From VGMA01 sp964655475 (lineage in GTDB: Bacteria; Chlamydiota; Chlamydiia; Chlamydiales; VGMA01), in NCBI GenBank assembly GCA_964655475.1, contig CAZZMO010000014.1, positions 1 to 38,853 on the forward strand: 38,853 bases of DNA, read 5' to 3'. Numbering within the stretch: the stretch's first letter is position 1; each line of letters begins with the position of its first letter. The position numbers were made by a program, and so were the translations under genes. This document shows, piece by piece, positions 31,717-38,853 of the stretch. The notes under the pieces are model-generated. The model had not been told where the DNA came from, ran no database searches, and saw nothing but the letters and a program-made list of their open reading frames with translations.

Positions 31717-32769
31717 ATGGAAATGACACAATCTAAACTTGTTAGCAGTTATTTGAAAAATGAATTTAGAGAAATTCTTTTTCAGATGAAGAAGAAGTTT
31801 TTTGTGATTGTCGATGACAATATCGATAGACTCTACCGCGCTACTATTCAAGAAGAGCTCAGTTCTCTAGAGCTTTCTTGGGTTGTGATCCCATCTGGTG
31901 AAGGGACAAAAACAAGAGAGATGAAACACTTCATCGAAGATCGACTCTTTGAGCTAGGGATTAGACCTGATCACGCTTTGATCGCGCTAGGGGGTGGTGT
32001 TATTACGGATCTCGTCGGTTTTGTTGCCGCGACTCTCTATCGAGGAATCCCTTACATCAATATCCCAACAACACTCCTTGGCATGGTTGATGCAAGCATC
32101 GGAGGGAAAACGGGTGTCAATACCTCCTTTGGGAAAAACAGCGTCGGCGCATTCCACCTTCCACTCCACATCTACCGTGAGCCTCGATTTTTAGAAACAC
32201 TTCCCGAGCAAGAACTCCTGATGGGGATTGCAGAGATGATCAAGTATGGCCTCATTTTAGACTTTGAGTTATTTGAGCGTTTAGAAGCTAAGGAGAGGAT
32301 CAACTTTGAGCTCATCGAAAGGAGCGCCTTGATTAAAGAAAAGGTCGTTTCGATGGACTTTCGAGAAGCAGGCTATCGACAGATTCTCAACTTTGGACAC
32401 ACGGTTGCTCATGCTCTCGAACACATGACACACTATGAACTTCCTCACGGTTTTGCCGTTGGGATGGGGCTGTTGATTGAAACCTATTTGAGCTATCTAG
32501 AGGGGCATATCTCTTATGAAGAGGTAGAAAGGCTTCGCTCTCTCTTGAAAGCATATGAGTTTCCCATAATGCCGATTCACCGAGAACTCTTTTATGAGAG
32601 TGTCATCCACGATAAAAAAAATAGAAGTCAAGAGATCCATTTTGTCATGATTGAAAGAATAGGACAGCATCTTGCCCATGAAGGGAAATATTCATTCCCT
32701 GTGAAAAGAGAAAACATCGATAAAGCTTTAGAGATTGTATGGAATACCGCATCGCTAAAAGTACATTAG
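31717..32769 (+). CDS. aroB: 3-dehydroquinate synthase
   Basis: AroB makes 3-dehydroquinate from DAHP with NAD and a divalent metal, the second shikimate step. About 350 residues. Seen are IALGGGVITDLVGFVAATLYRG, the metal/substrate region PTTLLGMVDASIGGKTGVN, and NFGHTVAHALEH, all hallmarks of the family. Three close starts are possible: GTG 31708, ATG 31717 and ATG 31723. None has a strong ribosome-binding site, so the start is uncertain by a few codons. Its 3' end overlaps aroA by 31 bases. First gene of the aroB-aroA-aroK-aroC operon, divergent from the GH18 gene. Confidence 0.94.
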   Translation: MEMTQSKLVSSYLKNEFREILFQMKKKFFVIVDDNIDRLYRATIQEELSSLELSWVVIPSGEGTKTREMKHFIEDRLFELGIRPDHALIALGGGVITDLVGFVAATLYRGIPYINIPTTLLGMVDASIGGKTGVNTSFGKNSVGAFHLPLHIYREPRFLETLPEQELLMGIAEMIKYGLILDFELFERLEAKERINFELIERSALIKEKVVSMDFREAGYRQILNFGHTVAHALEHMTHYELPHGFAVGMGLLIETYLSYLEGHISYEEVERLRSLLKAYEFPIMPIHRELFYESVIHDKKNRSQEIHFVMIERIGQHLAHEGKYSFPVKRENIDKALEIVWNTASLKVH

Positions 32770-34013
32770 AGGGATCGATCGTCATTCCTCCATCGAAATC
32801 GCAAACGATTCGTGCTTTGCTATTTGCAATGATGGGCACAGGGACATCTAGAATCCGCAATTACCTTTATTCCCCTGACACATTTGACATGATCCATGCA
32901 ATGGAACAATTTGGGACAGAGGTAGAGAGAGGAGATGATGAGATCGTTGTGAAAGGTCTTTCTGGTAAGCTCGGCGCTGCAGAAGATGTGATTGTTGCAG
33001 GGAATTCTGGGCTGGTATTTCGGTTCTTCACAGCACTCGCAGCCCTTTCTGATAGTTACACGGTGATCACAGGGGATCAGTCAATTCGTCACATTAGACC
33101 GATTAGCCACCTTTTAGAGGCTTTAAAAACAAGAGGGGCAGTGGCTGAGTCAACGAGAGGTGATGGACACGCTCCCGTGATCATTCGAGGCCCCATGAAG
33201 TCAGGTGTAATGGCGATTGATGGAAGAGATTCTCAGCCCGTCTCAGCCCTTTTGATTGCGACCTCTTTTCTTGAGGGGCCTTCAGAAATTTATGTCACAA
33301 GCCCTGGAGAAAAGCCTTGGATCGATCTCACCATTGACTGGCTTAAACGGATGAAAATAAAGGTAAAAAATGATGACTATCGCCATTATGTAGTGAGTGG
33401 TGGTGCAGAATATTCTGGTTTTGAATACACCGTCCCAGGGGACTTCAGCACGGCAGCATTTCCCATCGTGGCGGCGCTCATTACCCGTTCAACAATTGCA
33501 ATTCATGGCCTAGATATGAACGATTTGCAAGGGGATAAAAAGCTCATTCCCATCTTGATAAAGCATGGCGCCAATCTCGAGTATGACGGAGAAAAGAAGA
33601 TCCTGGTTGTCCACCCTTCCTACGACTTTTCAGGTGGAGTCATCGATGTGAATGACATGATCGATGCAACTCCGATCCTTGCTGTTTTTGGCTGCTTTGC
33701 CAAAGAGCCTCTCGAGATTAAAGGGGCTTCAGTTGCAAGAGAGAAGGAATGTAACCGTTTGACTACAATTAAAATGGAACTGACCAAAATGGGAGCAAAA
33801 ATTGTAGAGACAGCGGATGGACTGATCGTCTATCCTTCCCCTTTAAGAGGGGCTCAAGTAGAATGTCATGAAGACCATCGAATAGCCCTTTCATTATCAG
33901 TTGCGGCCCTTGCTGCCAAAGGGGAAACGGTGATAAAGGGTATCGAATGTATAGCAAAGACTTATCCAACCTTTCTCGAAGACTTTGTAGAGCTTCGGGC
34001 AAAAATAATATAA
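32739..34013 (+). CDS. aroA: 5-enolpyruvylshikimate-3-phosphate synthase
   Basis: EPSP synthase transfers enolpyruvyl from PEP to shikimate-3-phosphate, the sixth shikimate step and target of glyphosate. It has 424 residues. PPSKSQTIRALLFA is the N-terminal phosphate-binding motif, GNSGLVFRFFTALAA the PEP-site loop (family GNAGTAMR), QPVSALLIATSFLEG the shikimate site and EDHRIALSLSVAAL the C-terminal DHR motif. The loop has S where many class I enzymes have A and lacks the usual T; whether that changes inhibitor binding is unknown. It overlaps aroB by 31 bases and aroK by 67, the longest overlap in the operon. Confidence 0.94.
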   Translation: MEYRIAKSTLEGSIVIPPSKSQTIRALLFAMMGTGTSRIRNYLYSPDTFDMIHAMEQFGTEVERGDDEIVVKGLSGKLGAAEDVIVAGNSGLVFRFFTALAALSDSYTVITGDQSIRHIRPISHLLEALKTRGAVAESTRGDGHAPVIIRGPMKSGVMAIDGRDSQPVSALLIATSFLEGPSEIYVTSPGEKPWIDLTIDWLKRMKIKVKNDDYRHYVVSGGAEYSGFEYTVPGDFSTAAFPIVAALITRSTIAIHGLDMNDLQGDKKLIPILIKHGANLEYDGEKKILVVHPSYDFSGGVIDVNDMIDATPILAVFGCFAKEPLEIKGASVAREKECNRLTTIKMELTKMGAKIVETADGLIVYPSPLRGAQVECHEDHRIALSLSVAALAAKGETVIKGIECIAKTYPTFLEDFVELRAKII

Positions 34014-35311
34014 TCCTCACAGGCTTTCAAGGGTGTGGCAAAACTACACTTGGAGAAGAGCTCGCCAAAGAATTATCCCTTCGTTTCATCGATACGGACC
34101 GCTTGATCGAAGAAAAACATCAGACAAAAATTCCTCTCTTGCACCGAAGAATCGGAGAGAAAGCGTTTCGTCTCCTAGAAGAGGAGCTGATTGCTTCTTT
34201 AGAGGGGGTCGAAAATAGTGTGATCTCCCTCGGTGGTGGGGCCATATTGTCACCTCTGAACCGCTCACTACTTCGAAAACTTGGTGTGGTGATCTATCTT
34301 ACATCGACTGAAGAGGATTTGATCGAAACACTCCTTTCAAGACGCCCATTTCCCTCTTACCTCAATCCCCATGCTCCAGAAGAGTCGATCAAGGAGCTGT
34401 TTCGCTGTAGAGATCCTCTCTATAGAGAATTAGCTGATGAGACATTTTCTGTTTGCCGTTTTCATGTTGAGCCTTTGAGGGAGGAGACGTTAGCAGAAGC
34501 GCTCTCTTTTTTACACCGCTATGAAGATTTTTCCTTGTTTTTGCTCGGCAATCTAGAAGCGTATGGCTATCGAATAGGGGAGTCTCCCAACTCAGGTCAA
34601 TTCAAAATCGTCCGCTCTTTCGGAGAGGTTGTTGCTATCTTTTGTCTTGCAAAACGGGGCAATCTCATTGTTCAATCAAAGTGTAGTGAAAAAGCTCTCA
34701 TGGAGGCGATTCTAACATCTTCTGAAGAAGAAAAGATCCCTATCCAGGGGCTTCTTGGTGAGTGGGATTTTTGCCAGCCTTTCTGGAAGCTCATGAAAGA
34801 GAAAAAAGTGATTGAAAAAGAGGGGCTCGTTGCCAAGTCGACCCTCTATGTCTTGGAAACTCTCGCCTCCTCAGGCGATTCCTCAGTGCGCCTTCTTCAA
34901 AAAGAGGACTACGAAGCATGGAAGCCTCTTCGGATCGATTACTTAAAAGAAGAGGGGCTCATTCAGGATCTATCAGATGAATTACTCTATCAACTCTTCT
35001 TAGAAAAAGTAGATGCCCAAATTTCTTGGGGCTGCTTCATCGATGGAAGGCTGGTCTCAATGGCTGAACTCAATGCAAAGACAGAAAAGATGGGACAGGT
35101 GGGGGGAGTCTACACGATTCCATCTGAAAGGAGAAAAGGGCTTGCTCGGAGGGTCATGCAAGAGATCATGAGAGAAGTTCAAGAGCGTCATGCTCTTCGA
35201 AAGCTCATCATTTTTACCGATGAGAAAAATCAACCTGCACGAGGGCTTTATGAATCGCTTGGTTCCTCATTTCGAGGATACTATGCCCTTCTTTTCAAAG
35301 GAGAGACATGA
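33947..35311 (+). CDS. Shikimate kinase fused to a GNAT acetyltransferase
   Basis: A 454-residue two-part protein. Residues about 18-190 are shikimate kinase (AroK/AroL): Walker A GFQGCGKTT with K32, the shikimate-binding FIDTDRLIE, then SLGGGAI, and SRRPF in the lid region. Residues about 195-454 form a second enzyme. LFLLGNLEAYGYRIG and IPIQGLLGEW match the first lobe of two-lobed GNAT proteins (COG3393-like), and GGVYTIPSERRKGLARRVM (acetyl-CoA loop, 394-400) with ARGLYESLGSSFRGYYALLF the second lobe. The ATG at 33947 is the only in-frame start near the kinase; it overlaps aroA by 67 bases. The stop overlaps aroC in ATGA. The acceptor of the acetyl group is unknown. No frameshift is apparent at the junction. 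Confidence 0.88.
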   Translation: MYSKDLSNLSRRLCRASGKNNIILTGFQGCGKTTLGEELAKELSLRFIDTDRLIEEKHQTKIPLLHRRIGEKAFRLLEEELIASLEGVENSVISLGGGAILSPLNRSLLRKLGVVIYLTSTEEDLIETLLSRRPFPSYLNPHAPEESIKELFRCRDPLYRELADETFSVCRFHVEPLREETLAEALSFLHRYEDFSLFLLGNLEAYGYRIGESPNSGQFKIVRSFGEVVAIFCLAKRGNLIVQSKCSEKALMEAILTSSEEEKIPIQGLLGEWDFCQPFWKLMKEKKVIEKEGLVAKSTLYVLETLASSGDSSVRLLQKEDYEAWKPLRIDYLKEEGLIQDLSDELLYQLFLEKVDAQISWGCFIDGRLVSMAELNAKTEKMGQVGGVYTIPSERRKGLARRVMQEIMREVQERHALRKLIIFTDEKNQPARGLYESLGSSFRGYYALLFKGET

Positions 35312-36333
35312 GTAGAAATAGTTTCGGGACTCTTTTTCGACTGACGACATTTGGAGAGTCACATGGAGGGTGTATTGGTGGGGTTGTCGATGGCTGCCCT
35401 GCAGGACTGATGCTCGATATTGGGGAGATTCAAAAAGCGCTCGATCGGAGAAGGCCTGGGCATTCTTCCTTGACATCACCTAGAGTGGAGATGGATCAGG
35501 TTGAGATCCTCTCTGGCTTGTTTGAAGGTAAGACGACAGGAGCCCCTATTGCTTTTCTCATCCAAAATCAGCAAGGAGATCCTTCGAAGTATGAGAATAT
35601 GAAAGATCTCTACCGTCCAGGGCATGCTTCCTACACTTACTTAGAAAAGTATGGCGTCTTTGATTACCGTGGAGGGGGGAGATCCTCAGCTCGGGAAACA
35701 GCTATGAGAGTCGTAGCTGGAGCGATTGCAAAACAAATGATGCCTGAGATCGAGGTAAAAGCTTATCTCAAGTCAGCAGGAAAGGCAGAGACCCCAGAAG
35801 AAATTGCAGCACTTATCGAGAAGCTCAAAAAAGAGGGGAATTCTGTTGGAGGGGTTGTCGAAGTAAAGATCAACTCTTTACCAGCAGGGCTTGGTGATCC
35901 TGTCTATGAAAAACTCGAAGCCAAGCTTGCCTATGCAATGCTCTCGATCCCTGCTACAAAAGGGTTTGAAGTGGGAGAAGGGTTCCGTGCAGCAGAAATG
36001 CATGGTGATGAGCATAACGATGAGTTCATGGAAAAAGATGGAGAGGTGAGAACAAAGACGAATCATGCTGGGGGAATTTTGGGAGGAATTAGCAACGGAA
36101 TGGATATTTTTTTCAGAGTTGCTTTTAAACCTACATCGAGCATTTTCAAACCACAAGAGACGCTCAATACGAATAAAGAAAAAGTTCTTTTCAACATGCC
36201 AGAAGGATCTAAGCATGATCCTTGTGTTGCGATCCGTGGAGTATACGTTGTAGAAGCAATGACTTACATCGTCCTTGCCGATTGCTTCTTACTCAATCGT
36301 TGTTCGAAATTAAAATATTCAGTATGCTCGTAA
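35308..36333 (+). CDS. aroC: Chorismate synthase
   Basis: AroC converts EPSP to chorismate with reduced FMN, the last shared step to aromatic compounds. It has 341 residues. Seen are TFGESHGGCIGGVVDGCPAG, RRPGHSS, GGGRSSARETAMRVVAGAIA (family signature) and NHAGGILGGISNG. The C-terminus EAMTYIVLADCFL is the conserved final helix, so the protein is complete although slightly short. Its ATG overlaps the stop of the kinase-acetyltransferase fusion (ATGA). It is last in the aro operon; cydA follows after only 4 bases. Confidence 0.95.
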   Translation: MSRNSFGTLFRLTTFGESHGGCIGGVVDGCPAGLMLDIGEIQKALDRRRPGHSSLTSPRVEMDQVEILSGLFEGKTTGAPIAFLIQNQQGDPSKYENMKDLYRPGHASYTYLEKYGVFDYRGGGRSSARETAMRVVAGAIAKQMMPEIEVKAYLKSAGKAETPEEIAALIEKLKKEGNSVGGVVEVKINSLPAGLGDPVYEKLEAKLAYAMLSIPATKGFEVGEGFRAAEMHGDEHNDEFMEKDGEVRTKTNHAGGILGGISNGMDIFFRVAFKPTSSIFKPQETLNTNKEKVLFNMPEGSKHDPCVAIRGVYVVEAMTYIVLADCFLLNRCSKLKYSVCS

Positions 36334-36337
36334 AAAT

Positions 36338-37714
36338 ATGGATGTTGTTGATTTAGCCCGTTTACAGTTTGCCTTTACGATTACGTTTCACTATATCTTT
36401 CCCCCGATGTCGATCGGTCTTGCCTTTTTGATTGTGATTGTAGAAGGGATGTACCTCAAAACGAAAAAGCCTCTCTATTTAAATTTAGCTAAATTCTGGA
36501 CGAAGATCTTTGCCCTCTTTTTTGTCCTTGGCGTGGCAAGTGGATTTGTTCAAGTGTTCGCCTTTGGAAACAACTGGTCTCAGTATTCCCGTTTTGTGGG
36601 AGATATCTTTGGAGGGATTTTAGCAGCAGAAGGGATCTTTGCCTTTTTCCTTGAAGCAGGCTTCATTGGCATTATGTTATTTGGATGGGACCGTGTTCGT
36701 CCCGGTGTTCACTACCTTTCTTCTATTTTGGTTGCATTTGGAGCAAGTTTTAGCGCCACATGGATTGTGATTGCAAATTCTTGGATGCAGACACCCGCAG
36801 GATATAAGATTGTAGGTGAGGGGCTTTACAAAAGAGCCATCATTACCGATTTGTGGAAAGTCTATTTCAATCCCTCATCCATTGACAGGATCATTCATGT
36901 CCTTTTGGGGTGTGGCATTTTAGGATCATTCCTACTCCTCAGTGTTTCTGGTTATTACCTACTGAAAAAGCGCCATTTACAAGAGGCGAGATTTGGAATT
37001 AAGTTGGGTTTCGCAACTGCAGCTGTCCTCTTAACTCTTCAACTTTGGTCAGCAGACAGCACGGCTAGAGGCGTTGGAGAAAATCAGCCTGCAAAGCTCG
37101 CGGCTATGGAAGGGATTTTTAAAACCGAGACCCCTGCATCTATCTACATCGTAGGGTGGCCCTCAGAAGCTCAAGAAAAAACCACAGGGTGGGCGATTCC
37201 AGGACTACTCAGCTGGCTCCAGTATCAAGATTTATCGAAAGGGGTCAAAGGGCTCGAGGAGTTTCCAAAAGATGAGTGGCCTCCTGTTTTCTGGGTGTTC
37301 CAATCTTATCACGTGATGATTTATAGCTGGGGAGCGATGGTGCTCATTGTAATCATCGGAGCGATTCTTCTGAAGAGAGGGAAACTCGAATCTGCGAATT
37401 GGTTTCTTTGGATCCTCGTATTCTCTACACTACTTCCCTATGCAGCAAATATGGCAGGTTGGTTTACAGCAGAGCTTGGTCGTCAACCTTGGATCGTTCA
37501 AGGGATCATGAGAACAAGAGAAGGAGTTTCAGCGGTTGTTTCGTTTAGAGACGTTCTTGCTTCTCTCATCATGTTTGTTTCAGTCTATAGTTTGCTATTT
37601 GTCTTGTTTATCTTCCTTCTCAATCGAAAAATCCAGCATGGCCCTGTTGAGGTCTCAGAATACCCTGATGATACCCATTATCGAGATTACCTTCGCCAGG
37701 AGAGCACCACATGA
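36338..37714 (+). CDS. cydA: Cytochrome bd ubiquinol oxidase subunit I
   Basis: Large subunit of cytochrome bd, which oxidises quinol and reduces oxygen with high affinity in the inner membrane. It has 458 residues and about nine membrane helices. H18 in TITFHYIFPPMSIGL is the expected haem ligand, GILAAEGIFAFFLEAGFIG carries the conserved glutamates, and AELGRQPWIVQGIMRTREGVS is the strict CydA signature in the quinol region. The Q-loop looks short. No Shine-Dalgarno sequence precedes the ATG, 4 bases after the aroC stop. A weak promoter (TTACTC, 16 bases, TAAAAT ending near 36316) lies inside aroC. It overlaps cydB by 4 bases. Confidence 0.95.
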   Translation: MDVVDLARLQFAFTITFHYIFPPMSIGLAFLIVIVEGMYLKTKKPLYLNLAKFWTKIFALFFVLGVASGFVQVFAFGNNWSQYSRFVGDIFGGILAAEGIFAFFLEAGFIGIMLFGWDRVRPGVHYLSSILVAFGASFSATWIVIANSWMQTPAGYKIVGEGLYKRAIITDLWKVYFNPSSIDRIIHVLLGCGILGSFLLLSVSGYYLLKKRHLQEARFGIKLGFATAAVLLTLQLWSADSTARGVGENQPAKLAAMEGIFKTETPASIYIVGWPSEAQEKTTGWAIPGLLSWLQYQDLSKGVKGLEEFPKDEWPPVFWVFQSYHVMIYSWGAMVLIVIIGAILLKRGKLESANWFLWILVFSTLLPYAANMAGWFTAELGRQPWIVQGIMRTREGVSAVVSFRDVLASLIMFVSVYSLLFVLFIFLLNRKIQHGPVEVSEYPDDTHYRDYLRQESTT

Positions 37715-38736
37715 GCTTAGAGCTATTGCAACACCTTTGGTATGCAGTCGTAGGCATTGCAATTGTCGCCTATGTGATCTTAGATGGCTTTGATTTGGGC
37801 GTCGGATGTCTTCATCTATTTGCGAGAAGTGATTATGAAAGGAGAATCTTACTCAATTCCATAGGCCCTGTATGGGATGGAAATGAAGTATGGCTTATCA
37901 TCATTGCAGGAGCATTATTCGCGGGCTTTCCTGATGCCTATGCAGCACTCTTTTCAGGATTTTATTCCCTCTTCATGATGATGCTTGCAGGGGTAATCTT
38001 TCGAGCAGTTGCAATTGAATTTCGCTCAAAAACAACTCTCCCGATTTGGCGCAAAATCTGGGATTTTCTCTTCTTCTTTTCAAGCCTTCTTCTCTCTTTT
38101 TTAGCAGGGATCATTATTGGAAACTTGATTGTAGGTGTTCCAGTAAATGAGAATCGAGAGATCTGGATGACTTTCAAAGACTTTTTCGGTCTTTATCCTG
38201 TGACACTCGGGCTGTTTACCATTTTCTTATTGTCCATGCATGGACACCATTTCATCATGTTAAAGACAGAAGGGAACGTCCAAGCCCACTTTAAACAATT
38301 TCTCTCCTGGGCCACAGGAGGATTCATCTTATTCTATTTGATCATTAGTCTCTTGACCTGGCTACATAACCCCCATATGGTGGAGAAGATGAAGGAATAT
38401 CCATTATTATTCCTCATCCCGGTGGTGACGCTATTCACCATTATATTAGGGTGGGTCTTTGCAAAGCGGGATTGTCATGGTCTTTCTTTCATTTGCTCTA
38501 GTTTCACGATCCTTCTTTTCTTCCTCACTTTTGCGGCAGGGTTCTATCCTAACTTAATTCTTTCTTCCTTAGACCCTTGCTATAGTTTAAATCTCTATAA
38601 TTCTTCGGCTCAAGACGTTACATTAAAAGTCTGCCTGATCATTGTTCTGATCGGTGTCCCTTTAGTCTTGGCTTATGGCACCATCATCTATTACATCTTC
38701 CGGCAAAAGACTCGACTCCACGAGCATAGCTATTAA
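37711..38736 (+). CDS. cydB: Cytochrome bd ubiquinol oxidase subunit II
   Basis: Small integral subunit of cytochrome bd oxidase, stabilising haem binding with CydA. It has 341 residues and about eight or nine membrane helices. The N-terminal IVAYVILDGFDLGVGCLH is the family signature, and GPVWDGNEVWLIIIAGALFAGFPDAYA is the next conserved block. Start overlaps the cydA stop in ATGA, giving coupled synthesis of the two subunits. No CydX-like small subunit is seen after it: the remaining 117 bases are AT-rich, with only a weak ACAATAA/TTATTGT inverted repeat and no convincing gene. Confidence 0.95.
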   Translation: MSLELLQHLWYAVVGIAIVAYVILDGFDLGVGCLHLFARSDYERRILLNSIGPVWDGNEVWLIIIAGALFAGFPDAYAALFSGFYSLFMMMLAGVIFRAVAIEFRSKTTLPIWRKIWDFLFFFSSLLLSFLAGIIIGNLIVGVPVNENREIWMTFKDFFGLYPVTLGLFTIFLLSMHGHHFIMLKTEGNVQAHFKQFLSWATGGFILFYLIISLLTWLHNPHMVEKMKEYPLLFLIPVVTLFTIILGWVFAKRDCHGLSFICSSFTILLFFLTFAAGFYPNLILSSLDPCYSLNLYNSSAQDVTLKVCLIIVLIGVPLVLAYGTIIYYIFRQKTRLHEHSY

Positions 38737-38853
38737 TAAACAATAAGTTACGTATTCCATTTATTGTCTGTTATTTACATTTAATTAGTAAATAATTTCA
38801 ATGTCGATCAGTTCATTTTAATAAGCTTACGAATTTGAACACCTATTTAATAT

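Noticed and set aside
33947..35311. Frameshift or missing stop between shikimate kinase and GNAT domains
   Set aside because: The join region (about residues 180-200) reads as normal coding sequence with no out-of-frame continuation or ribosome-binding site plus ATG at the second domain; kept as a real fusion, though reads should be checked.
38740..38767. Inverted repeat ACAATAA/TTATTGT after cydB as a terminator
   Set aside because: Stem is short and AT-only with no T-run; too weak to call.
1..38853. CRISPR array, tRNA, rRNA, insertion sequence or prophage genes
   Set aside because: No regularly spaced repeats, no cloverleaf or rRNA core sequences noticed, and no transposase or integrase motifs in any long frame.

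Overview
The window looks like chromosome from an environmental member of the Chlamydiota (Simkania/Waddlia/Parachlamydia-like). This is inferred from gene content, not from a marker search. The strongest signs are a double-length UvrA (about 1,850 residues, four ABC nucleotide-binding domains in one chain) near pyruvate kinase, and the block lpxL-like / cdaR / cdaA close to cydA-cydB. Both neighbourhoods recall pathogenic Chlamydia gene order, with extra genes between the members. Base composition is moderate and uniform. I found no insertion sequences, integrases, tRNAs, rRNAs or CRISPR arrays.

Layout, left to right. (1) 1-3100, minus strand: two tandem, extremely cysteine-rich granulin-like proteins and an unrecognised 632-residue protein. 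(2) 3150-5510, plus: ssb, an RluA-type pseudouridine synthase and a GT9 heptosyltransferase in an overlapping operon. A convergent BioD/DRTGG-domain ATPase (5470-6564) overlaps its tail. (3) 6590-7060: two very small lipoproteins and a terminator. (4) 7032-11273, minus: a 1,413-residue protein of unknown function. Diverging from it is a predicted outer-membrane beta-barrel protein (11408-12400). (5) 12410-18084, minus: uvrA, followed at once by a signal recognition particle RNA gene that is easy to miss in an ORF-only view. (6) 18158-25462, plus: a membrane-anchored alpha/beta-hydrolase-like protein, pyk, and two tandem family-1 glycoside hydrolases; a small unknown gene follows. (7) 26007-29911, minus: cdaA-cdaR-lpxL-rsmE, every junction overlapping. 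(8) 29969-31634, minus: a secreted GH18 chitinase-like protein overlapping aroD. (9) 31717-36333, plus: aroB-aroA-aroK-aroC. In this operon the shikimate kinase is fused to what looks like a complete GNAT acetyltransferase. (10) 36338-38736, plus: cydA-cydB, cytochrome bd oxidase.

Together the window encodes the shikimate steps from 3-dehydroquinate synthesis to chorismate, except shikimate dehydrogenase (AroE), which is not here. It also holds the c-di-AMP synthase with its regulator, lipid A and LPS-core enzymes, a low-oxygen respiratory oxidase, DNA repair and SSB functions, and a carbohydrate-active set (two GH1, one secreted GH18). The most unusual items are the shikimate kinase-GNAT fusion, the granulin-like pair, the GH18/aroD overlap, the acyltransferase with an extra C-terminal domain, and the GH1 tandem with its dyad sequences. 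No non-genic stretch exceeds about 135 bases.
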